Positions 26,245 to 34,753 of a stretch of DNA of 64,000 bases are shown one piece after another. How positions within the stretch are numbered: position 1 is the first letter of the stretch; each line of letters begins with the position of its first letter. This DNA is from Desulfallas sp. Bu1-1 (GTDB lineage Bacteria > Bacillota > Desulfotomaculia > Desulfotomaculales > Desulfallaceae), in assembly GCF_015594625.1 (NCBI RefSeq), contig NZ_JADNRQ010000003.1:124001-188000 (forward strand), written 5' to 3'. The translations under genes and the position numbers were made by a program. The notes beneath the pieces were generated by a model. That model did no database searches. It had not been told where the DNA came from and was given only the letters and a program-made list of their open reading frames with translations.

Positions 26245-27468
26245 ATGCTTAAGGGCAAGCATATCGTAATCGGGGTAACCGGCGGCATTGCCGCCCACCG
26301 TGCTCTCGACCTGGCCAGCAATCTGGTGAAGGCCGGGGTGGAGGTGCATGTGATCATGACCGCCGGGGCCCGGGAATTTATCCGGCCCCTGGCTTTTGAG
26401 GCAATATCGGGAAACCGGGTGCACGTGGATACGTTTAAGGCGCCACCGGGGTGGCGTTATCCTCATCTTGAACTGGCCCGCCGGGCGGACCTGGCTGTCA
26501 TTGTCCCCGCCACCGCCAATATCTTGGCCAAACTGGCCTGCGGTATGGCCGACGACCTGCTCACCACGACGGTGCTGGCCATGGTCTGCCCCGTGCTGGT
26601 CTGTCCCGCCATGAACGCGTATATGTACCGGAACCAGGCCGTGCAGGAAAATTTAAGTTGCTTGCGCCGGAGGGGATTCATTATCGTGGAGCCGTCCGTG
26701 GGACGCCAGGCCTGCGGGGATGAGGGACCCGGGCGGCTGGCGGATGTGGCGGTAATTATGGAGCGAATCGGGCAGGTGCTTGACCCGCCGAAGGGCGACC
26801 TGGCCGGAATTACGGCGCTGGTGACCGCCGGGGGCACCCGGGAACCCATCGACCCGGTACGGTATATCAGTAACCGCAGTTCGGGTAAAATGGGCTACGC
26901 CCTGGCCCGGGCGGCCGCAAACAGGGGAGCCGGTGTTTACCTTGTTTCGGGGCCGACCAACCTGGAACCCCCGGAAGGGGTAAAACTGGTGCATGTTGAA
27001 ACCGCGGCGGAAATGTTCCGGGCGGTGATGGAACTTTACCCCCGGGTGGACGTGGTGGTCAAGGCGGCGGCGGTTGCGGACTACCGCCCCCGGGTGACGG
27101 CAACGCAAAAGATCAAGAAGGAAGATGACGGGCTGGTGCTGGAACTGGAAAAAAACGTGGACATTTTGCTGGAGCTGGGGAAAAATAAACGGCACCAGCT
27201 GTTGGTGGGCTTTGCGGCGGAAACGGAGGACCTGATTAATAACGCGCGACGCAAACTGGTTAAAAAGAACCTGGATATGCTGGTGGCCAATGACGTTATG
27301 CAGCCCGGTGCCGGCTTCGGCACCGATACCAATATTGCCAAATTGATTTTCCCGGACGGCCGCATTAAATCCCTGCCGCTGATGGACAAGCTGGAACTCA
27401 GCGACCGGATCTGGGACGAGGTGTTGCAATTAAGGGCAAACGCCGGTCAAAAAGATACAGCGGACTAA
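26245..27468 (+). CDS. coaBC: Bifunctional phosphopantothenoylcysteine decarboxylase/synthetase
   Basis: A 407-residue CoA-biosynthetic enzyme. CoaC (flavoprotein decarboxylase) covers about 1-180, with GVTGGIAAHRALDLAS, the active-site His in PHLELARRAD, PAMNAYMY and the substrate-clamp CGDEGPGRLAD. CoaB (CTP-dependent ligase) covers about 185-400, with ALVTAGGTREPIDPVRYISN and RSSGKMGYALA. It ends the conserved operon on this side; the expected next gene, priA, is found 10 kb downstream after an accessory stretch. Confidence 0.95.
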   Translation: MLKGKHIVIGVTGGIAAHRALDLASNLVKAGVEVHVIMTAGAREFIRPLAFEAISGNRVHVDTFKAPPGWRYPHLELARRADLAVIVPATANILAKLACGMADDLLTTTVLAMVCPVLVCPAMNAYMYRNQAVQENLSCLRRRGFIIVEPSVGRQACGDEGPGRLADVAVIMERIGQVLDPPKGDLAGITALVTAGGTREPIDPVRYISNRSSGKMGYALARAAANRGAGVYLVSGPTNLEPPEGVKLVHVETAAEMFRAVMELYPRVDVVVKAAAVADYRPRVTATQKIKKEDDGLVLELEKNVDILLELGKNKRHQLLVGFAAETEDLINNARRKLVKKNLDMLVANDVMQPGAGFGTDTNIAKLIFPDGRIKSLPLMDKLELSDRIWDEVLQLRANAGQKDTAD

Positions 27469-27482
27469 GATGACCTTAAAAT

Positions 27483-27950
27483 TCACATCTTTTCAAGGTT
27501 TTTTCTCAACTTTTGCAGTAGTTTGATCAGCTGCTCCTTTTCCCCGGCATCCAGGCCGGATATGGTTTGCCGGGTAAAAGCGGCGTGAATGGGCAGGATA
27601 TTTTCAATCAGGTTCTGCGCTTTGGGGGTAAGCTTGGCCCTGAAAATGCGCCTGTCCCGGGGGTCGGTTTCCCGGACGACAAGGTTGTCCTTTTCCATCC
27701 GGTCGATTAAGCCGGTTATGTTGGCCCTGCTTACCAACATGCGCTCGCCCAGTTCCGACAGGGCCAGCCCCCGATCGCCCGCCTGGCGCAGTTGCATTAA
27801 AGCGTTGAACTTTGGCTGGGAGAGGCCGAAACGGGCAAAATGCCTGCCCATGACGTCCTCGAGAAGGTCATAAGCTTGCGTAAGTTCAATGATCGTTCTG
27901 ATGGCCAGATAAGATTCGTTTTGGCCGGGACTGTTGTTTAAATCATTCAC
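27483..27950 (-). CDS. MarR-family transcriptional regulator
   Basis: A 155-residue winged-helix repressor. The DNA-binding region is LSQPKFNALMQLRQAG..LALSELGERMLVSRANITGLIDRMEKDNLV, with the wing RETDPRDRRIFRAKLT and a C-terminal dimerisation helix. GTG at 27950 is chosen because GGAGG lies 8 nt before it; upstream in-frame codons run into the promoter. It is divergent from cysK across 77 bp that hold a perfect palindrome, so autoregulation and control of cysK are likely. The ligand is unknown; a reactive thiol or phenolic compound is typical. Confidence 0.92.
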   Translation of the reverse strand: MNDLNNSPGQNESYLAIRTIIELTQAYDLLEDVMGRHFARFGLSQPKFNALMQLRQAGDRGLALSELGERMLVSRANITGLIDRMEKDNLVVRETDPRDRRIFRAKLTPKAQNLIENILPIHAAFTRQTISGLDAGEKEQLIKLLQKLRKNLEKM

Positions 27951-27972
27951 ATTAATTTCCTCCATTTTTTTA

Positions 27973-28002
27973 ATTGTAATGATTGTTATAATCATTTGTC
28001 AA
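27973..28002 (-). promoter_or_regulatory. marR promoter with operator palindrome in its spacer
   Basis: On the minus strand TTGACA (28002-27997), an 18-bp spacer and TACAAT (27978-27973) make a sigma-A promoter. The spacer holds AATGATT-N5-AATCATT (27978-27996), a perfect 7-bp inverted repeat typical of MarR sites. On the plus strand the same block contains TATAAT (27987-27992), a possible -10 for cysK. Confidence 0.75.
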
Positions 28003-28027
28003 CAACGATGAGGGGAAGTATGACACC

Positions 28028-28951
28028 GTGAGCGATATCAAAAATAATATCCTGGAACTGGTGGGCCGCACTCCGGTGGTCAGGCTGAACAGGGTAAAGG
28101 ATGATTGTGCCGCGGATATAGTGGTCAAGCTGGAAATGGTCAATCCCAGCGGCAGCGCCAAGGCAAGGGCGGCGCTGGGCATGATTCTGGCTGCCGAAAA
28201 AGCGGGGAAAATCCGCCCGGGCAGCGTGATTGTTGAACCCACCAGCGGTAACCAGGGTATTGCCCTGGCCATGGTGGGAGCGGTCCGGGGGTACCGGGTT
28301 ATCGTGGTGATGCCCGATTCCATGAGCAGGGAAAGAAGGCAACTGGCCCGGGCTTACGGGGCGGAGGTGGTATTGACCCCAGCCGCGGATGATGTCGGCG
28401 GTGCCGTAAAAAAAGCCCGGGAGCTGGTGGGACAGATCCCGGGGGCGTGGATGCCGGACCAGTTTTCCAACCCGGACAACCCGGCCTTTCACGAACACAC
28501 GACGGCCAGGGAAATTTTGGAACAGGTAGACGGCGAAATTCATGCTTTCGTGGCGGGGGTGGGCACGGGCGGCACTTTGACCGGCGTGGCCAGGGTGTTG
28601 AAAGGGAAGTACCCCGGGATAAAGATTTACGCTGTGGAACCCAAAAAATCTGCGGTGCTTTCGGGCGGAAAACCCGGGCCGCACGGTATCCAGGGCATTG
28701 GCGACGGGTTCGTGCCCGAAAACCTGGACCTGTCGCTGGTGGATTCACCCTATGCGGTGGACGACGAGGAAGCGTTTGCCATGACCAGGCGTTTGGCCCG
28801 CGAGGAGGGTATTCTGACGGGCATTTCCGGGGGCGCCGCCGTGCATGCCGCAGTGGCCGTGGGCCGGGAACTGGGCGCGGGTAAAACCGTTTTGGCCATC
28901 CTGCCCGACACCGGCGAGAGATACTTAAGCACCCCGGTGTTTGAGGGGTAA
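28028..28951 (+). CDS. cysK: Cysteine synthase (O-acetylserine sulfhydrylase)
   Basis: A 307-residue fold-type II PLP enzyme that makes cysteine from O-acetylserine and sulfide. It shows LVGRTPVVRLNR, the PLP lysine in NPSGSAKARAAL, the substrate loop PTSGNQGIALA, the phosphate-binding GVGTGGTLTGVA and ISGGAAVHAA. The PLP block reads SGSAK-AR rather than the common GGSVK-DR, a minor variant also seen in thermophile enzymes. The start is GTG at 28028 with GAGGGG about 12 nt upstream. It lies opposite a marR gene and shares its operator. Confidence 0.9.
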   Translation: MSDIKNNILELVGRTPVVRLNRVKDDCAADIVVKLEMVNPSGSAKARAALGMILAAEKAGKIRPGSVIVEPTSGNQGIALAMVGAVRGYRVIVVMPDSMSRERRQLARAYGAEVVLTPAADDVGGAVKKARELVGQIPGAWMPDQFSNPDNPAFHEHTTAREILEQVDGEIHAFVAGVGTGGTLTGVARVLKGKYPGIKIYAVEPKKSAVLSGGKPGPHGIQGIGDGFVPENLDLSLVDSPYAVDDEEAFAMTRRLAREEGILTGISGGAAVHAAVAVGRELGAGKTVLAILPDTGERYLSTPVFEG

Positions 28952-29079
28952 ATATAACAGAAATCACACCCAATTGGCAAATTTGATTCCAAAATGCAGT
29001 AAAACAGGAAATTAGAAGGATTGTGGACAGTGTCGTTGGTTATTTAACAAGATATTTAGACTTAGCGGTGGTGAGCTTC

Positions 29080-29214
29080 ATGATCGAAAATATAACTATA
29101 AGAAGACTTGGAATTAACCGGGTCCCTCCCGGAGGTTGCCTGTATTTTTTTTTGCGAATGAGGTGCGGGATGGTGGACGGATATGGTTGGGGAAATAACA
29201 ATTCCAGTAATTAA
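29080..29214 (+). CDS. Possible small protein, unknown
   Basis: A 44-codon frame starting ATG (GGTGGTGAG about 5 nt upstream) in the 366-bp gap between cysK and copA. It ends in a Gly/Asn/Trp-rich tail (GYGWGNNNSSN). No family is recognised and it may not be translated. The rest of the gap holds a terminator-like hairpin and the AT-rich region before copA. Confidence 0.2.
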   Translation: MIENITIRRLGINRVPPGGCLYFFLRMRCGMVDGYGWGNNNSSN

Positions 29215-29234
29215 ATACTGTAAGTTGCGAATTG

Positions 29235-29262
29235 CCCCGGCTTTCCGGGGTATCTTACTTAA
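29235..29262 (+). terminator. Terminator-like hairpin between cysK and copA
   Basis: CCCCGG-CTTT-CCGGGG (6 bp) followed by TATCTTACTT. The T-run is weak. Confidence 0.5.
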
Positions 29263-29317
29263 AAATAACTTTTATTAAAGCTTTTTATAAAATCTTGATT
29301 AGTTCGGAGGGAGTTAT

Positions 29318-31780
29318 ATGGCAAACATTCAAGCAGCTACCACCCGACCTAAACCGGAAGGATTAAAGAAACTAACGGTTAAAATAGCCGGGATGTCCTG
29401 CGCGGCCTGCGCCGGCCGCATTGAAAAAGCGCTTGCAAAAATTCCCGGCGTCGAGAGTGCCAGGGTAAATTTCGCGGCTGAAACCGCCACCGTGGATTAC
29501 CTATCTGAATCGGTAAGCTCTGAGAAAATTTTAGACAAGATCAAGGAAACCGGTTACCGGCCGGTGACAGGACGTACAGAATTGAAACTTTCCGGAATGA
29601 GCTGCGCGGCCTGCGCCGCCAGGATCGAAAAAGGCCTCAACAAACTGCCCGGTGTCACCCGTGCGGCGGTGAACTTCGCCACTGAAAAGGCCGTGGTGGA
29701 ATTCAACCCGGCGGAGATCGATGTTCCGCAAATTAAAAAAGCTGTGGCCGGTATCGGTTACAAAGCTTCTGAAGTGGACGACAAGACTACGGCTGACCTG
29801 GAGCGGGAAGAAAGGGAAAGGGAAATTCGGCGGCAAAAATCCCTGGTGATTTTTTCCGCTATTTTTTCCGCACCTCTTGTGGTTTATATGCTGGCAATGG
29901 TTTTGAATTTACACGGTATGGCCCCGGCCCTTTTCTTTAACCCCTACTTCCAGTTTGCCCTGGCTACTCCGGTTCAGTTTATAGCAGGGGCTAACTTTTA
30001 CAAGGAAGCTTACGTAGCCCTGCGGGGGCGGAGCGCCAACATGGCGGTGCTGGTGGCCCTGGGAACCACCGCTGCCTACCTGTATAGTGTAGCAACAACC
30101 TTTTTTGCCGAACGCATTGGAAATACAGAAGTTTACTACGAAACCGGGGCCATTATCATCACCCTGGTCCTGCTGGGGAAAACCCTTGAAACCATCGCCA
30201 AGGGGAGGACCTCGGAAGCCATCAAAAAACTGATTGGCCTCCAGGCCAAAAACGCCCGTGTAATCAGAGGCGGCCGGGAGATGGAGATACCCGTGGAGGA
30301 AGTGGAAGTGGGGGATTTGGTGGTGGTTCGACCCGGCGAAAAAATCCCGGTGGATGGAGTAGTAAGAGACGGTTATTCCACCGTTGATGAATCCATGCTC
30401 ACCGGAGAAAGTGTTCCGGTAGATAAGAAAACCGGCGACGAGGTGATTGGAGCTACTATTAACAAATTGGGAACTTTCAAGTTCGAGGCCACCAAGGTGG
30501 GGAAGGACACCGCCCTGGCACAGATCATCAAAATCGTGGAGGAGGCCCAGGGTTCCAAGGCGCCGATCCAGCGCATGGCTGACGTGATTTCCGCCTATTT
30601 CGTACCGGCTGTGGTAGTAGTGGCTCTGATTACATTTCTCGCATGGTTCTACTATGGCGCTCCCGGCGACTTTACCAGATCTCTGTTAAACTTTACCGCC
30701 GTCCTGGTGATTGCCTGCCCTTGCGCCCTGGGCCTTGCCACGCCAACATCAATCATGGTGGGCACCGGCAAAGGAGCTGAAAACGGCATACTGATCAAAA
30801 GCGGCGAATACCTGGAAAAGGCCCATAAACTGACAGCCATCATCCTGGACAAAACCGGAACCATCACCAAGGGGGAGCCCGCATTAACGGATCTGATCAC
30901 GGCGCCGGAGTACCGCGGGTACGAAAAAGACTTGCTGCAGCTGGCCGGCAGGGCGGAAAAAAATTCCGAGCATCCCCTGGCCCAGGCCATTGTAAATTAT
31001 GCTAAAGAAAAAGGCGCCGTTTTAAATGACCCGCAGCAGTTCAAGGCCATACCCGGCCACGGGGTGGTGGCGGAAATCGAAGGCAGTAAAGTTCTGCTGG
31101 GTACCAGAAAACTGATGCAGGAGCACAATATTAACATATCCGGTCTGACCGCAGATGTCGAAAACCTTGAAGAACAGGGTAAGACCGCCATGCTGATGGC
31201 GGTGGACGGCAAGCCGGCGGGTGTTATCGGTGTCGCGGACACCATTAAAGAAAATTCGAAAGAAGCTATAAGCCGTTTAAAGGAAATGGGTCTGGAGGTT
31301 TGGATGCTTACAGGGGACAACCGGCGCACCGCCGAAGCCATTGCCCGGCAGGTTGGAATTGAGAACGTGCTGGCGGAGGTGCTTCCGGAGGACAAAGCGC
31401 AACAGGTTGAAAAGCTGCGCGGGCAGGGCAAGGTAGTGGGTATGGTGGGGGACGGAATCAACGACGCCCCGGCCCTGGTCACCGCTGATGTCGGATTTGC
31501 CATCGGTACCGGCACAGACGTGGCTATTGAAGCGGCAGATATTACCCTGATGAGGGGGGATTTGAGGGGCATTGTGGCCGCCATCAGGCTCAGCCGGGCC
31601 ACCATTAAGAATATCAAGCAGAACCTCTTCTGGGCGCTGGTTTATAACACAGTGGGCATTCCGGTGGCTGCCCTGGGCTTTCTCAACCCGGTGATTGCCG
31701 GGGCGGCCATGGCCTTCAGTTCGGTGTCGGTGGTGACCAATGCCCTCAGGTTGCGGCGCTTCAAGCCGGGGTTGTCATAG
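29318..31780 (+). CDS. copA: Copper-translocating P1B-type ATPase
   Basis: An 820-residue Cu+ exporter. Two heavy-metal domains stand at the N-terminus ([15 protein letters not shown] about residue 28, [15 protein letters not shown] about 97). Next come eight membrane helices with the transport motif [13 protein letters not shown] (CPC about 466), actuator MLTGESVPV, phosphorylation site [12 protein letters not shown] (about 511), the P1B His-Pro motif SEHPLAQAI, and [14 protein letters not shown] at 29318 follows TCGGAGGGAG. No CsoR/CopY regulator or CopZ chaperone is beside it; a two-component system lies 3 kb downstream. It is the clearest functional gene of the accessory stretch. Confidence 0.95.
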   Translation: MANIQAATTRPKPEGLKKLTVKIAGMSCAACAGRIEKALAKIPGVESARVNFAAETATVDYLSESVSSEKILDKIKETGYRPVTGRTELKLSGMSCAACAARIEKGLNKLPGVTRAAVNFATEKAVVEFNPAEIDVPQIKKAVAGIGYKASEVDDKTTADLEREEREREIRRQKSLVIFSAIFSAPLVVYMLAMVLNLHGMAPALFFNPYFQFALATPVQFIAGANFYKEAYVALRGRSANMAVLVALGTTAAYLYSVATTFFAERIGNTEVYYETGAIIITLVLLGKTLETIAKGRTSEAIKKLIGLQAKNARVIRGGREMEIPVEEVEVGDLVVVRPGEKIPVDGVVRDGYSTVDESMLTGESVPVDKKTGDEVIGATINKLGTFKFEATKVGKDTALAQIIKIVEEAQGSKAPIQRMADVISAYFVPAVVVVALITFLAWFYYGAPGDFTRSLLNFTAVLVIACPCALGLATPTSIMVGTGKGAENGILIKSGEYLEKAHKLTAIILDKTGTITKGEPALTDLITAPEYRGYEKDLLQLAGRAEKNSEHPLAQAIVNYAKEKGAVLNDPQQFKAIPGHGVVAEIEGSKVLLGTRKLMQEHNINISGLTADVENLEEQGKTAMLMAVDGKPAGVIGVADTIKENSKEAISRLKEMGLEVWMLTGDNRRTAEAIARQVGIENVLAEVLPEDKAQQVEKLRGQGKVVGMVGDGINDAPALVTADVGFAIGTGTDVAIEAADITLMRGDLRGIVAAIRLSRATIKNIKQNLFWALVYNTVGIPVAALGFLNPVIAGAAMAFSSVSVVTNALRLRRFKPGLS

Positions 31781-31809
31781 AAATGGATTTAGTTTCTTCA
31801 ATATATAGT

Positions 31810-32127
31810 TTAATAGTTTTGGGCTTTGTTGCGGTACATGTTTTCATCAGCCCTGCACAATAACACATCCGCTGTCAGGCCATCTTCCGGGTACACCGAA
31901 ATACCTGCCGAGACGCTCAAAGGATATTTCCAGGCTTGATGCGCAACAGCTTTTTTGATCCTCTGTACTAAACCGGCGCTTTGAGCTCTTTTTAAACCCG
32001 GACATATAATCACAAACTCGTCCCCGCCAATACGACCGACCACGTCGGTGATACGCACATTAGTCTTAATTGTTTTGGCAATAACCTGCAGAGCAAGGTC
32101 CCCTTGCTCATGCCCGTACCGGTTTAC
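31810..32127 (-). pseudogene. Truncated GGDEF (diguanylate cyclase) fragment
   Basis: Minus strand: NRYGHEQGDLALQVIAKTI, then VVGRIGGDEFVIICPG and the C-terminal SVSAGISVYPEDG, ADENMYRNK. The GG[D/E]EF signature is intact, but everything before the 'N-x-YGH' strand is missing: a TGA interrupts directly upstream and no start or ribosome site is seen. A short product could start at an internal ATG but would lack half the cyclase fold. It is the main content of the 670-bp gap after copA. Confidence 0.8.
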
Positions 32128-32229
32128 TCATTAAGCATTTTCTGCATATTTCGACCATTTCCTGCAACCACTGGCTGGCACAAGGGAAAGGTGATAACTG
32201 ATTAATTGAACATTTCAAGACATAGCCTC

Positions 32230-32349
32230 ATGATTGGTGTTATCAGGGTGGTCTGTAATTTACTGGCGGATATAGATGTGACAATGGCTAATTCCGGTGC
32301 AAGGACAATTAAAGAAATAGACAGGTTTATGGTAGTACTCGCCAAATAG
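32230..32349 (+). other. Short coding remnant, possibly the C-terminus of an FMN-dependent dehydrogenase
   Basis: An open 39-codon stretch (VVCNLLADIDVTMANSGART, then IKEIDRFMVVLAK) without a ribosome site. The LLADIDVTMANSGARTIKE pattern recalls the last helix of TIM-barrel alpha-hydroxy-acid oxidases. Very tentative. Confidence 0.25.
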
Positions 32350-32453
32350 CATGCATGGTGGGGTTGATTTCATTTTTATACGTGGATTAAAAGCCGGTAA
32401 AAAGCAAAAAATATCTTTAGTTTAATTCTTATAAAAAAGAAGGGGTTATATTC

Positions 32454-33488
32454 ATGGCTATACCACGTATACGCAGAAAGCCGCCAACTAAACAGCGTAA
32501 TACCAATAAAACAGAAAGTTGCAATTTATGGGAAATTATTAAATATAACTTAACCGCGCAAGAACGTTTAAGCTTTTTGGAGGATTATGTTCAAGATCAG
32601 GATTTAAGATTTTTATTAAAAGGATATCGCGAGCTTTTAGTTAAAAATATTGATGTTTTAAAAGAGGAAATGGCCAAGCGTGGCCTGGTAGGACTGGACC
32701 GCCATGCCGTAGATGCACAGTTCCCGATTAACCCTCAAATGTTGAGCGACAGGCAAATTGCCAACGAGAGCTTGTTACTGGTACAAGGGAACGTAGACCT
32801 ACTGACACGCACACTGGAGCCGGTAAGCCATGACGAGCAATTGCGTTCCATATTGATCGAGGATGTAACCCGGGTAATGGATTTCAGGGATGAAATGGTA
32901 AAATATCTAAAAATGAATGGGTGGCTGGATAGTCCAACCCTTTTCCCGTCGCTTGCTACGGTTAATATTAAACGAAAAACCGGTGAGAATACTTCAGCGG
33001 GAAAAACAGCGAATACGGGATTAGTTAAGAAAATAACTCGTGACACCCTGGCCATAGGTGCACTGGCGGGGACAACCGGAACAGTGGTCATGCATGGTTT
33101 CTCTGAAATATGGAAACTTATGGGCCTGGTCAAGATAACAACACTGCAAGTATCGGGAGCAATATTTGTTGCTAGGGATCAGCTTAATACACCTATAGGC
33201 TTTATTATCAGTATTATATCCCATCTAATGGTTGGCTCGGCAGGGGGAGTGCTGCTGGCACACTATATGAAATATACAGGGAAGGATTTATACTGGTTAA
33301 AAGGGCTGGCCCTGGCCGGTTTTATGCTGCTGGGGGGCATGGGTTTTATGGTACACGTGATGCAAATAATGCCGCAGATGGATAAAGATACTCTTACAGT
33401 TCTTTTCCATATTATAAATTATTTTATTTACGGTCTGGTTGTGGCGTATGTAATTGCCAGGTATGGGGAACTACGTAGACAGAGTTAA
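32454..33488 (+). CDS. DUF3231/CotF-like helical-bundle protein fused to a four-helix membrane domain
   Basis: A 344-residue protein of two parts. Residues ~30-165 form an all-helical, ferritin-like bundle similar to DUF3231/CotF proteins (SFLEDYVQDQDLRFLLKGYR, LSDRQIANESLLLVQGNVDL). Residues ~195-335 contain about four hydrophobic helices (ALAGTTGTVVMHGFSEIWKL, FIISIISHLMVGSAGGVLLAH, LAGFMLLGGMGFMVHVM, HIINYFIYGLVVAYVIARYG). There is no signal peptide. ATG at 32454 follows AAGAAGGGG. The function is unknown; the bundle suggests sporulation or stress, and the membrane half resembles uncharacterised Peptococcaceae proteins. AT-rich codon use differs from the housekeeping genes. Confidence 0.7.
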   Translation: MAIPRIRRKPPTKQRNTNKTESCNLWEIIKYNLTAQERLSFLEDYVQDQDLRFLLKGYRELLVKNIDVLKEEMAKRGLVGLDRHAVDAQFPINPQMLSDRQIANESLLLVQGNVDLLTRTLEPVSHDEQLRSILIEDVTRVMDFRDEMVKYLKMNGWLDSPTLFPSLATVNIKRKTGENTSAGKTANTGLVKKITRDTLAIGALAGTTGTVVMHGFSEIWKLMGLVKITTLQVSGAIFVARDQLNTPIGFIISIISHLMVGSAGGVLLAHYMKYTGKDLYWLKGLALAGFMLLGGMGFMVHVMQIMPQMDKDTLTVLFHIINYFIYGLVVAYVIARYGELRRQS

Positions 33489-33537
33489 ATTAAACAGGCC
33501 GACCTATTAACATACCTAAATTAACTTTAAGAAAGAG

Positions 33538-33564
33538 CCGGAACCGTCCAGGTTTCGGTTTTTA
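33538..33564 (+). terminator. Terminator of the helical-bundle membrane gene
   Basis: CCGGAACC pairs with GGTTTCGG (8 bp, one G-U) and is followed by TTTTTATG. Confidence 0.8.
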
Positions 33565-33576
33565 TGCGTAAAAGGA

Positions 33577-33613
33577 ACTAAAAAAGTAAAAGCCGGGTGG
33601 ATTATTACCCGGC
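33577..33613 (-). terminator. Terminator of the SHOCT gene
   Basis: On the minus strand GCCGGGT pairs with ACCCGGC and is followed by TTTTACTTTTTTAG. Confidence 0.82.
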
Positions 33614-33677
33614 AAATGAGGTTTTTACTAAAGGGAAAATTAAATTGGGGGAAGGGCAATTAAAACCTTGGGTAAGT

Positions 33678-33935
33678 TCACCTTGTAAGTAAATCCTCTT
33701 TCATGCTATTAAAATCTTCTTTGGATATTTCGCCGCTGGCGTACCTTTTTTTTAGGATAGTCAGCGGGTCCGGTGCCCCAGATTTACCAATTGACATTTT
33801 TTTTCTTCGTTCCAACATGCTGATCACCAAGTAAACTACACCAACTATAATGATCACAGGCAGGAGCATGGAAAACAGCATGGAAAAACCCCATAGCAAT
33901 GAGCTAATGCCATCGCCAAATCCAAATCCCATCAT
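33678..33935 (-). CDS. SHOCT-domain small membrane protein
   Basis: An 85-residue protein: a Met/Gly/Phe-rich start (MMGFGFGDG), one membrane helix (about 12-42; FSMLLPVIIIVGVVYLVISML) and a C-terminal SHOCT motif (DPLTILKKRYASGEISKEDF). ATG at 33935 is 9 nt after AAGGAGG. SHOCT proteins are short oligomerisation or targeting modules of unclear role and in Firmicutes often lie near copper genes, as here (copA 2 kb away). It has its own terminator. Confidence 0.85.
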   Translation of the reverse strand: MMGFGFGDGISSLLWGFSMLFSMLLPVIIIVGVVYLVISMLERRKKMSIGKSGAPDPLTILKKRYASGEISKEDFNSMKEDLLTR

Positions 33936-34036
33936 AACCAAATACCTCCTTTTTATCTTGTTCGTTTAAGGCTTACACCTTATGGGTTTATCATAGAATG
34001 AATATTTTACAAAATGGTCTCAGAAGTTTAACAAAT

Positions 34037-34065
34037 TTGTCACAATCAGTGACGTTCATTATAAT
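34037..34065 (+). promoter_or_regulatory. Good sigma-A promoter before the DUF2680 pseudogene
   Basis: TTGTCA, 17 bp, TATAAT. The spacer holds GTCAC-N5-GTGAC, overlapping the -35, a possible operator. The gene it would drive (34111-34314) is broken. Confidence 0.6.
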
Positions 34066-34110
34066 AACTCTATATGCCTCTGAGGCAACTTCTTTTGGCG
34101 ATGTGCACGG

Positions 34111-34314
34111 TGGCAACAAGCTCAAAAGGACGGTCGTATAACGCCGGAACAGGCTAAAGCCTGGTAAGATCACTTCAATTATATGCGTGATTTCCATACC
34201 CAAAACGGCTTTGGCCCGATGGGTTCCAGGATGGGCTCCGGTATGATGGGTTTCGGAGGCATGATGGGTAATTTTGGCGGAAATAACGGATTTGGCGGGA
34301 TGATGGGTAATTAA
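34111..34314 (+). pseudogene. Decayed DUF2680 gene with Gly/Met-rich tail
   Basis: In one frame the plus strand reads WQQAQKDGRITPEQAKAW, TAA stop (34165-34167), DHFNYMRDFHTQNGFGPMG, then an MMGFGGMMGNFGG tail to TAA at 34314. It lines up with the intact protein at 5257-5616 (KDGRLTQEQGQALKEHFDAM, YKLHEQNGF). The N-terminal half including the signal peptide is gone or out of frame. An internal ATG could make a 43-residue Met-rich peptide, but it has no ribosome site. Confidence 0.8.
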
Positions 34315-34366
34315 GCTGATGATGCGCGGCCATAAGCACTAATCCCCTAATAAAAATCGACTAACT

Positions 34367-34400
34367 ACCCCTGTTCAACGCAGGGGTTATTTATTTAGTT
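34367..34400 (+). terminator. Terminator after the DUF2680 pseudogene
   Basis: ACCCCTG-N7-CAGGGGT followed by TATTTATTTAG. Confidence 0.8.
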
Positions 34401-34553
34401 ATCGAAACCAGCTAATCCGGTATTGGGATGAACCTACGCATGCCGGTATTTACACTATATCAACACCGGAGGTTGGTTCTATATAGCCCCTTAAAAGAAT
34501 TTGAGTCTTATCTCCAAATAAGATAAACTTTAAATTAGCAGAAAGGGATAAGA

Positions 34554-34613
34554 ATGAAGCACAAGAGATACCCAAAGGAATTTAAAGATCAATTAATTCA
34601 CCAGGCGCCGTAG
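34554..34613 (+). pseudogene. Remnant of an IS3-type transposase OrfA
   Basis: After AAAGGG and ATG the frame reads MKHKRYPKEFKDQLIHQAP and stops. This is the conserved first helix of IS3-family OrfA/helix-turn-helix proteins (K-R-Y-x-K-E-F-K). Only 19 codons survive, so it is a scar of an insertion sequence. Confidence 0.6.
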
Positions 34614-34618
34614 GGTAG

Positions 34619-34644
34619 CCTTGACAGCCCTGGGGCTGTCAAGG
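34619..34644. repeat. Perfect 12-bp palindrome beside the transposase scar
   Basis: CCTTGACAGCCC and GGGCTGTCAAGG are exact inverted copies separated by TG. No T-run follows on either strand, so it is not an obvious terminator. It may be an IS-related end or an operator; it lies 110 bp before the response regulator. Confidence 0.6.
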
Positions 34645-34753
34645 CCGCCGGTCTTTCATGAAAAGTTCTAACTAACACTATTTTCAATGAAAATCTATGA
34701 AACCAGGTGGTTTTGTGTTAAAGACTCTAATAATAGGGGGTTGGACCGGGTTG

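Noticed and set aside
33991-34203. A 70-codon minus-strand frame opposite the DUF2680 pseudogene
   Set aside because: The plus-strand homology to the intact DUF2680 protein explains the sequence; the antisense frame has no support.
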